The notes under the pieces were generated by a model, which saw only the letters and a program-made list of their open reading frames with translations, did not search any database and was not told the origin of the DNA. 64,000 nucleotides of DNA from Entomortierella parvispora. Taxonomy: Eukaryota; Mortierellomycota; Mortierellomycetes; Mortierellales; Mortierellaceae. The translations under genes were made by a program, and so were the position numbers. Positions 58,082-64,000 of this stretch are shown here, one piece after another; position 1 is the first letter of the stretch, and every line of letters begins with the position of its first letter. Where the stretch lies: the NCBI GenBank assembly GCA_963573315.1, contig OY752141.1, positions 2,232,001-2,296,000 of the forward strand, written 5' to 3'.

Positions 58082-58462
58082 TTGGGCCTGCCTTGGACTG
58101 GAGACATCCAGGTGTTATATCGGAGGAGTTCCACGGCTGGAAATCACTTCAAAGAACAACGGTCGGCCTCTTACGGGGATCTACAACAGCCGCAGCCGGT
58201 ATTCTTTACTGGAAAGTACTCTGATGGCTCCATGGTCCGAGCTGGTTCCGAGGAGTGTGCCATGGCATTTGGCGTCGCGGATTTCTCCACAGGCACCACC
58301 TCTATTCCAGGCTGCGTTGACGGACAAGCTTCCTCCAGCAAGGCCGAGCTGATGGGTCTCCTTGCCGCAATTGTGGCCATGCCCCCTCATCAAAATATTT
58401 TGGTCCGCCTTGAAAACAAGGGCGTCGTCCCTCAATTCCAAGATCTGGTCAAGAACAGCTGA
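58082..58462 (+). pseudogene. LINE-type RNase H N-terminal half, inverted relative to its partner
   Basis: The plus-strand frame contains FTGKYSDGSMVRAGS, then DGQASSSKAELMGLLAAIVA, and LENKGVVPQFQDLVKN before a stop. These correspond to the first Asp, the Glu and the second Asp regions of RNase H. The usual Asp of the LDNK-type motif is Glu here. It stops where the minus-strand fragment (RNase H second half) would take over, so the domain was split by an inversion or by two insertions. Confidence 0.55.
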
Positions 58463-58614
58463 GTTCAATCAACCTTTCAGATGAATGAGACAGACGGGAG
58501 TTTCTTTGGTATTGGACCACGTCCTAGAGTGATTTCCCGAAGGTTGGTGAGGCGACAGAGGACGCGGCGCTCCGGTGTTGTTGGTGACTATCGAGCCGAG
58601 TTCAGCTCCTCACC

Positions 58615-58920
58615 TTCTCACCTGCATTATGGTCATAATTCACTCACACCTCATCGTCTGGCCTGCATTATGGTCATAATTCACCTGCTCCCCACCTTTT
58701 CGCCTGCATTATGGTCATAATTCACCTGCTCCTTACCTTCTCACCTGCATTATGGTCATAATTCACCTGCCCCTTACCTTCTCACCTGCATTGTGGTCAT
58801 AATTCACCTGCTCCTTACCTTTTCGCCTGCATTATGGTCATAATTCACCTGCTCCTTACCTTCTCACCTGCGTTATGGTCATAATTCACTCACACCTTAC
58901 CTTCTCACCTGCGTAATGGT
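58615..58920 (+). repeat. 41-bp satellite array, left block
   Basis: About seven and a half tandem units of 41 bp. Each unit contains the dyad ATTATGGTCATAAT (6-bp arms, GT spacer) or a close variant (GTTATGG, GTAATGG), followed by a C/T-rich spacer (CACCTGCTCCTTACC or CACTCACACCTTACC). The last unit is cut at TAATGGT|CAT by the DIRS element and resumes at 63209. Confidence 0.9.
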
Positions 58921-58938
58921 CATTATTCTTCCCCCTCC

Positions 58939-59042
58939 AAGGGACTCTATCTGTGTGTGTATCTTTCTTTTATTGATCTCACGTGACTCCAAAGAAAAAG
59001 TGCTCTACACTAAGGGACTGATGCATCTCTTGATCTCCATCT
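58939..59042 (+). repeat. DIRS left inverted terminal repeat
   Basis: A 104-bp sequence starting AAGGGACTCTATCTGTG that is the reverse complement of 63053-63156 with only a few mismatches (for example CTATCTG against CTAGATG). No insertions or deletions are needed in the alignment. Confidence 0.9.
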
Positions 59043-59102
59043 TTCTTTTTCACGCTTTTGGGCATTCCCATCTGAAAATCCAGTAGACTGATCCTGATCC
59101 TC

Positions 59103-60053
59103 ATGCCCAATGCCACCAATCCACCCAACTTCGATCTTGCCGTCTTGGCGGCAATGGTCCAAGACCTGTCCAGCAAGGTCTCTGAGCAAGCCAACCAGAT
59201 CTCTGACCAAGCCAGTAAGATATCTGATCAGGACGCGACCATCAAACAGCTTCGGGAAGCTGCTCCCGAGAGCGAGGTCCGACCTGGACAAGTGGTATAC
59301 AAGACCGAACGAGCAACCACTCTTTTACGGTACCCGGAACTACAGGAACAGTACCCTGCGATCACCCAAACCGAATTCTACAACACCGTCCTCCCTCCAG
59401 GACATAAGCACTTCGATTGGAACGATTATCACTACACTGAAGGCATGGATTACAAGCCCCCTCAGGTCATTCAGCATCATCATGCCATCAGTCTGCCAGA
59501 AGCAGCCCGCAGACACGACCAGGACCTGGGCAAGGCTCAAAGTTTCATCGCCAACACCACTCGGATGTACGACACACTTGCAGACGACATTGTCTCCTCG
59601 CCTGACTTTGTGCGTACAGTCTGGGGACAGCAAGTTCTCTCGTTCCTCAACACCGCACGCATCCTGGCATCCAATGACGCGTCGAAATTGGGAATCATGC
59701 GTCAGGACGTTCACCTCCGCCACCTGGGCATCCCGAACACGGAAACCAAGGAATCCGCTATGCTCACTCTTGAGGAGGTGGCAAAACGTCGAGCAACTGC
59801 AGACCTCATCAAGAAGACTTACAGTAAGCCGACCAGTAAGGAGGACAGCGGCAAGACAGCCTACAAGAAGCCCAGGTTCAAGAAGACGCTCCCAGAGAGA
59901 TCGGACAGGAAGACATCCGACACATCAGGAGAATCGTCAAGCAGCCGCGACAGTGGCAGCAAGTACGGTAGCTCTTACAAGGACAGGAAGCCAGCCCGGA
60001 GCGACAAGTCCTCAAGAGACAAGGGAAACGGATCAGAGAAGGAGCGCCAGTAG
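59103..60053 (+). CDS. DIRS ORF1, gag-like protein
   Basis: Protein of 316 aa. Residues about 20-55 form a heptad-like coiled coil (DLSSKVSEQANQISDQ). The middle is helical and His/Tyr-rich. The segment QQVLSFLNTARILASNDAS has a decayed relative at 54283-54358. The C-terminus (from about 235) is Lys/Ser/Arg-rich and suits nucleic-acid binding. There is no CCHC knuckle. It precedes the RT ORF by 38 bp in a different frame. A second ATG 7 bp downstream, in the +1 frame, opens the very long alternative frame described in the findings. Confidence 0.85.
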   Translation: MPNATNPPNFDLAVLAAMVQDLSSKVSEQANQISDQASKISDQDATIKQLREAAPESEVRPGQVVYKTERATTLLRYPELQEQYPAITQTEFYNTVLPPGHKHFDWNDYHYTEGMDYKPPQVIQHHHAISLPEAARRHDQDLGKAQSFIANTTRMYDTLADDIVSSPDFVRTVWGQQVLSFLNTARILASNDASKLGIMRQDVHLRHLGIPNTETKESAMLTLEEVAKRRATADLIKKTYSKPTSKEDSGKTAYKKPRFKKTLPERSDRKTSDTSGESSSSRDSGSKYGSSYKDRKPARSDKSSRDKGNGSEKERQ

Positions 60054-60091
60054 GAGCACGCCTTCTCAGATTCAAACGGGAATGGGAGGAG

Positions 60092-61915
60092 ATGACGGAT
60101 TCGACTTGGATCAACAACATTGTCAGCAAGGGATACTCGATCATCTTCAGCAAACCTCCACCATTGCGCCTTCCCCCAATTCACGACCCCTACACCACAC
60201 CGGCGGAGAAGGAGGAGATAAACAAAGAAATCCTTTCTTTATTACAAAAAAGGGCTATCGAAGAATGCAGCGGTATGGGCTTTTACAGCCGTCTCTTCAC
60301 CATACCGAAGAAAACAGGGGGACTTCGACCTGTTCTCAACCTCCGACCACTCAACCAGTACCTGAAGGCGCCACATTTCAAAATGGAGACGCTCACTCAC
60401 ATCTGCCAGATGCTACGACCAAAGGACTGGATGACATCGATAGACTTAAGCGACGCGTTCCTCCACGTGGCAGTACAAGCGGAAAGTCGACGATACCTAC
60501 GCTTTCGATGGCACGGGAAGACTTATCAGTTCAGGACCCTACCGTTCGGCCTGTCACTATCTCCGTACGTCTTCACCAAGATCATACGACCCATCCTACA
60601 ATGGGCACGCAAGCAGGGGATCCGCATTTCAGCATATCTCGACGATATTTTGGTCGCAGCCACAAGCAAAGAAGAGTCGGAGCGACACACGCTTATGGTA
60701 CGTCAACAGCTGGAACGACTGGGATTTCTCATCAAACACGAGAAGTCAATGCTCACTCCCTCGCAACAGATCAATCACCTGGGATTCCGCATAGACACTG
60801 TCAAGATGGCGTTGTCAGTGCCAGGGAACAAGATTCGCGACCTTCGGAGGGAAGCCACCAAGCTGCTGCAGACAGCCACCGTCCCGCTCAAGAGGTTGGC
60901 GTCATTCATAGGGAGAGCGATGGCCATGACGGTAGCCATCTTCCCAGCGCGACTCAAGACACGACAGCTCATCCAGGTCCAGAACAAGGCCCTAGCAAGG
61001 AATTGCCCATGGACGGGATCTGTCACACTGGACCACCGATCGAGAGAGGACCTGCAGTGGTGGTGCAAGAGCCTGTCGACATGGAATGGTCAGGGATTCC
61101 TCCCCCAGAGGTCGGAAATCGATGTGTTCACGGATGCGTCGCAGGAAGCATGGGGAATAGTCTACGAGGACGTGGAGATCTCGAAGCTATGGACACCGGA
61201 GGAACAACCTCATCACATCAATTACAAGGAACTGAAGGTGATATGGCATCTGGTGAACCTCACAGACATGCGGGGCAAGACAATTCAAGTCATCTGCGAC
61301 AACACGACAGCGATTGCGCAGATCAACAAATTCGGAGGGACCAGGTCTCAACCGTTGTTAGATCTGGCCACAAGGATTTGGAATTATTGCATCAGGACGG
61401 GTACGCGGCTCATGACAACGTACGTACCGTCTCAATTCAATCCAGCCGACTCACCATCGAGGCGAATGATAGCACAGTTGGAGTGGTCGATCAGCAACTC
61501 GTTCTATCAACAGCTCGTCTCCACTTGGGGTCCTCACTCAGTCGATCTGTTCGCCACGGCAGCGAACGCGAAGACACACAGGTACGTGTCATGGCTACAC
61601 GAAGAGACTGCGTGGAAGCAGGACGCGTTCAGCTTCAGCTGGAAGGACCTGGGCCGAGTGTACATCTGCCCCCCATGGTCCCTTCTCAATCGGGTGCTGG
61701 AGAAGGTCAGGACGGACAGGGTCCGAGCGACAGTGATCACACCACAGTGGCCTGCAATGATCTGGTACCCTACGATCCGAGCCATGTCAACGCACGAGCC
61801 CATTCCAGTACCGCGGTCAATGGTAAGAGCAGCTCCAGGGAACAGCCCACAGCCTCTGGAACGCAACCCAATGTGGCAGTTAACAGCTTGGAGCGTCGAC
61901 GGCAACAAGCTGTGA
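60092..61915 (+). CDS. DIRS ORF2, reverse transcriptase and RNase H
   Basis: Protein of 607 aa. The RT domain (about residues 40-230) shows GFYSRLFTIPKKTGGLRPVL, DLSDAFLHVAV, LPFGLSLSPYVFTKI and the catalytic YLDD near residue 182. The DIRS-type RNase H follows at about 345-470: VFTDASQEAWG, NYKELKVIWHL, VICDNTTAIAQIN and FNPADSPSR supply the acidic residues. A C-terminal region with YICPPWSLLNRVLEKV and TPQWPAMIWYP is common in DIRS-like pol proteins. A Dam-type methyltransferase motif is not clear. The end overlaps the recombinase frame by up to about 240 bp, in the -1 frame. Confidence 0.93.
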   Translation: MTDSTWINNIVSKGYSIIFSKPPPLRLPPIHDPYTTPAEKEEINKEILSLLQKRAIEECSGMGFYSRLFTIPKKTGGLRPVLNLRPLNQYLKAPHFKMETLTHICQMLRPKDWMTSIDLSDAFLHVAVQAESRRYLRFRWHGKTYQFRTLPFGLSLSPYVFTKIIRPILQWARKQGIRISAYLDDILVAATSKEESERHTLMVRQQLERLGFLIKHEKSMLTPSQQINHLGFRIDTVKMALSVPGNKIRDLRREATKLLQTATVPLKRLASFIGRAMAMTVAIFPARLKTRQLIQVQNKALARNCPWTGSVTLDHRSREDLQWWCKSLSTWNGQGFLPQRSEIDVFTDASQEAWGIVYEDVEISKLWTPEEQPHHINYKELKVIWHLVNLTDMRGKTIQVICDNTTAIAQINKFGGTRSQPLLDLATRIWNYCIRTGTRLMTTYVPSQFNPADSPSRRMIAQLEWSISNSFYQQLVSTWGPHSVDLFATAANAKTHRYVSWLHEETAWKQDAFSFSWKDLGRVYICPPWSLLNRVLEKVRTDRVRATVITPQWPAMIWYPTIRAMSTHEPIPVPRSMVRAAPGNSPQPLERNPMWQLTAWSVDGNKL

Positions 61916-62964
61916 TTTCAGGAGCCGATTCTGGGGTCCTGCTCCGACTTTTTGACTCCAAGTCGGCCAGGTCCAGGAATGACAAGGGCTCATCAGGTCA
62001 GCAGGCATTCGTACGTTGGCTGCAGGAGCGTCAGCGACAACTAGACGACACCACTTCGACTGACCTCATGAACTACCTGAACTTTGGGCTCGAGTCTAAG
62101 TCCTGGAAGCCCCAGACAGCTCGAGCATATCTGGCAACAATTCTCAAGCTCTTCCCGCAGGATAGGCAGGAAGGGCTACGCTCGGATGAGAACTTGACAG
62201 ATTTTCTCAGGATCATGGGGAGCAACACACTCAAACGTGTTCGGAACCTCGACACCGATTTGGACCCGATCATCAAGGCGATACGAGACATGGGCGAGAA
62301 CGAGCCCATGGACATCCAGCAACTGACGGCAAAGACTTGCTTCTTGCTGGGATTGGTTGGCTTCCTCAGAGCGGACGATCTGGCGTGCGTGGACGCAGCA
62401 CAGTGTCGAATGAGAAAAGGATCCCTAGAGATGGTCATCGTTTCACCGAAAGAGCGCCGAAACGGACAGCCTATTGTCAAGCATGTCATGATCCACCCAC
62501 ACGAGGAACGGATCCTCTGCCCTGTGAGCGTGTATCAGGAATACCGCAGGCGTACAGAGCAGCATGACGCACGGGCGAGAGGCCAACATCACAAGTTTGA
62601 CAGGCAGCTACTGCAGTTGGACTTCACACCCCTGATTCGGGATGTCAGTTTTGGCACGTCAGGGTTGAGCGCGCAGAGGATTTCCAAGTACCTCGGAAGG
62701 CTCTTGGACAAGCTGCCTCGGGAGGAGGGACAGTCTCGTATCAAGGTCCGCGCCTTGGCAGCTACGAATGCCCTCAGTCGGGGCGTTCCAGTGGACGACG
62801 TGACCGCTCAAGGCAATTGGTCGTCGCCCACAATGGTGGAAGGTTACTACCGCGTTTCGAGAGCACTCGCCAGCAACTTCACCAACACTCTTCTTCCTTT
62901 GCATCGGGATTCACAGATAGAGTCCCTTGGAGGGGGAAGAATAATGTCCAGCGATGCCGAATGA
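61675..62964 (+). CDS. DIRS ORF3, tyrosine recombinase
   Basis: Integrase-type recombinase of about 429 aa if it starts at the in-frame ATG 61675; the frame is open far upstream, so the start is uncertain. The N-terminal SAM-like domain has FVRWLQERQRQLDD and WKPQTARAYLATILKLF. The catalytic domain shows the first Arg in GFLRADDLACV. Box II is IKVRALAATNALSRG with Arg present but Ile where His is canonical. GNWSS provides the Trp, and the nucleophile Tyr is in MVEGYYR. DIRS-family recombinases often deviate at the box II His. The recombinase inserts the circular cDNA. The 3' end runs into the internal complementary region. Confidence 0.88.
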   Translation: MVPSQSGAGEGQDGQGPSDSDHTTVACNDLVPYDPSHVNARAHSSTAVNGKSSSREQPTASGTQPNVAVNSLERRRQQAVISGADSGVLLRLFDSKSARSRNDKGSSGQQAFVRWLQERQRQLDDTTSTDLMNYLNFGLESKSWKPQTARAYLATILKLFPQDRQEGLRSDENLTDFLRIMGSNTLKRVRNLDTDLDPIIKAIRDMGENEPMDIQQLTAKTCFLLGLVGFLRADDLACVDAAQCRMRKGSLEMVIVSPKERRNGQPIVKHVMIHPHEERILCPVSVYQEYRRRTEQHDARARGQHHKFDRQLLQLDFTPLIRDVSFGTSGLSAQRISKYLGRLLDKLPREEGQSRIKVRALAATNALSRGVPVDDVTAQGNWSSPTMVEGYYRVSRALASNFTNTLLPLHRDSQIESLGGGRIMSSDAE

Positions 62965-63013
62965 AATGAAGGCTGAAGCACATTTATTCGACACCGACAA
63001 GGGACTCTAGATG
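62912..63013 (+). repeat. DIRS internal complementary region
   Basis: Positions 62912-62946 are the exact reverse complement of the element's left end (58921-58955). Positions 62944-63013 are the exact reverse complement of its right end (63142-63211). The two halves share ATG, the complement of the CAT at both element ends. In the DIRS model this region templates circularisation. Confidence 0.92.
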
Positions 63014-63052
63014 TCCCACCCAACCCTCCCTGGTCTCTTTTGCTTTGAGAGT

Positions 63053-63156
63053 AGATGGAGATCAAGAGATGCATCAGTCCCTTAGTGTAGAGCACTTTTT
63101 CTTTGGAGTCACGTGAGATCAATAAAAGAAAGATACACACACATCTAGAGTCCCTT
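63053..63156 (-). repeat. DIRS right inverted terminal repeat
   Basis: A 104-bp reverse complement of the left terminal repeat 58939-59042. Its last 15 bp overlap the right end segment (63142-63211) that is complemented in the internal region. Confidence 0.9.
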
Positions 63157-63211
63157 GTCGGTGTCGAATAAATGTGCTTCAGCCTTCATTTCATTCGGCA
63201 TCGCTGGACAT

Positions 63212-64000
63212 AATTCACCTGCTCCTCACCTTCACACCTGCATTATGGTCATAATTCACCTGCTCCTTACCTTCTCACCTGCGTTATGGTCATAATTCAC
63301 TCACACCTTACCTTCTCACCTGCGTAATGGTCATAATTCACCTGCTCCTTACCTTCTCACCTGCATTATGGTCATAATTCACCTGCTCCTCACCTTCACA
63401 TCTGCATTATGGTCATAATTCACCTGCTCCTTACCTTCTCGCCTGCATTATGGTCATAATTCACCTGCTCCTCACCTTCTCACCTGCATTATGGTCATAA
63501 TTCACCTGCTCCTCACCTTCACACCTGCATTATGGTCATAATTCACCTGCTCCTTACCTTCTCACCTGCATTATGGCCATAATTCACCTGCTCCTCACCT
63601 TTTCGCCTGCATTATGGTCATAATTCACTCACACCTTACCTTCTCACCTGCATTATGGTCATAATTCACCTGCTCCTTACCTTCTCACCTGCGTAATGGT
63701 CATAATTCACCTGCTCCTCACCTTCTCACCTGCATTATGGTCATAATTCACCTGCTCCTCACCTTCTCACCTGCGTTATGGTCATAATTCACCTGCTCCT
63801 CACCTTTTCGCCTGCATTATGGTCATAATTCACTCACACCTTACCTTCTCATGGTCATAATTCACCTGCTCCTTACCTTCTCACCTGCATTATGGTCATA
63901 ATTCACCTGCTCCTCACCTTCACATCTGCATTATGGTCATAATTCACCTGCTCCTTACCTTTTCGCCTGCATTATGGTCATAATTCACTCACACCTTACC
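63212..64000 (+). repeat. 41-bp satellite array, right block
   Basis: About 19 tandem units, continuing past the window edge. The unit core is ATTATGGTCATAAT with variants GTTATGG, GTAATGG and ATTATGGCC. Spacer variants alternate (CTGCTCCTTACC, CTGCTCCTCACC, TCACACCTTACC). A variant with TTTCGCCTGC followed by TCACACC recurs at 63601 and 63806, exactly five units apart, suggesting a higher-order repeat. One unit near 63850 is shortened by about 9 bp. Confidence 0.92.

Larger units (their letters stand above)
58921..63211 (+). mobile_element. Full-length DIRS-type tyrosine recombinase retrotransposon
   Basis: A 4.3-kb element with all DIRS hallmarks. Inverted terminal repeats of 104 bp lie at 58939-59042 and 63053-63156. 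There are three ORFs (gag-like, RT/RNase H, tyrosine recombinase). An internal complementary region at 62912-63013 joins the reverse complements of the left end (58921-58955) and the right end (63142-63211). All ORFs are open and the complementary regions match exactly, so the copy looks young. It starts and ends with CAT, the triplet at the centre of the satellite dyad it occupies, with no longer target duplication. DIRS elements are copied to circular DNA and integrated by the recombinase; that is family knowledge. Confidence 0.92.

Noticed and set aside
61534-61915. Dam-like methyltransferase domain at the end of DIRS ORF2
   Set aside because: CPPW is the only resemblance to a DPPY-type motif and the SAM-binding motif is not visible.
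63212-64000. CRISPR array
   Set aside because: Units are contiguous 41-bp tandem copies with no unique spacers, in a fungal genome, with the same unit on both sides of a transposon.

Overview
The window is nuclear DNA of a filamentous fungus. Most genes carry several short GT-AG introns (about 70-200 bp), pyrimidine-rich 5' regions, TATA boxes and many homopolymer tracts. The mix of genes (an NOD3-type LRR protein, an ankyrin-DIL protein, a DIRS element, LINE debris) and the coding style suggest an early-diverging fungus, most likely Mortierellaceae (Mortierella/Linnemannia/Podila type). That placement is inference from gene content, not a database result. Exon-intron structures were worked out by hand from GT/AG sites, codon phase and family conservation; every multi-exon model given closes in frame to a whole number of codons.

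Left part (1-10.5 kb): an FAD monooxygenase (minus) and a 14-helix DHA2-type MFS exporter (plus) are divergent across a 0.8-kb promoter that holds a 28/29-bp tandem direct repeat. A secreted subtilase (plus) follows after a 2.1-kb spacer.

Middle (10.5-53.4 kb): dense housekeeping genes, mostly on the minus strand. They are a SAC3/GANP-like protein with a long disordered N-terminus, threonyl-tRNA synthetase, a triple-CCCH zinc finger protein, a Myb-repeat protein with a presequence-like N-terminus, EMC4 head-to-head with COQ5, a 16-repeat LRR protein, an ankyrin-DIL protein, a membrane-anchored Nudix protein, a lineage-specific Gln/Ser-rich protein, VMP1 with a SAP-motif ORF directly upstream in the same frame, the SUV3 helicase, the PIK1 phosphatidylinositol 4-kinase, and ribosomal protein L7. 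The L7 first intron is about 1.07 kb and holds a good C/D snoRNA candidate. Themes are ER/lipid/autophagy biology (EMC4, VMP1, PIK1), mitochondria (COQ5, SUV3) and RNA or translation (THS1, RPL7, SAC3-like, CCCH).

Right part (53.4-64 kb): a repeat-rich block. It holds a decayed DIRS gag fragment, a single-exon C2H2 zinc-finger gene flanked by degenerate satellite units in inverted orientation, LINE-type RNase H remnants split onto opposite strands, and a 41-bp tandem satellite. A complete, apparently intact DIRS-type tyrosine-recombinase retrotransposon (gag, RT-RNase H, YR, inverted terminal repeats, internal complementary region) is inserted exactly in the palindromic core of one satellite unit. 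The satellite runs off the right edge of the window.
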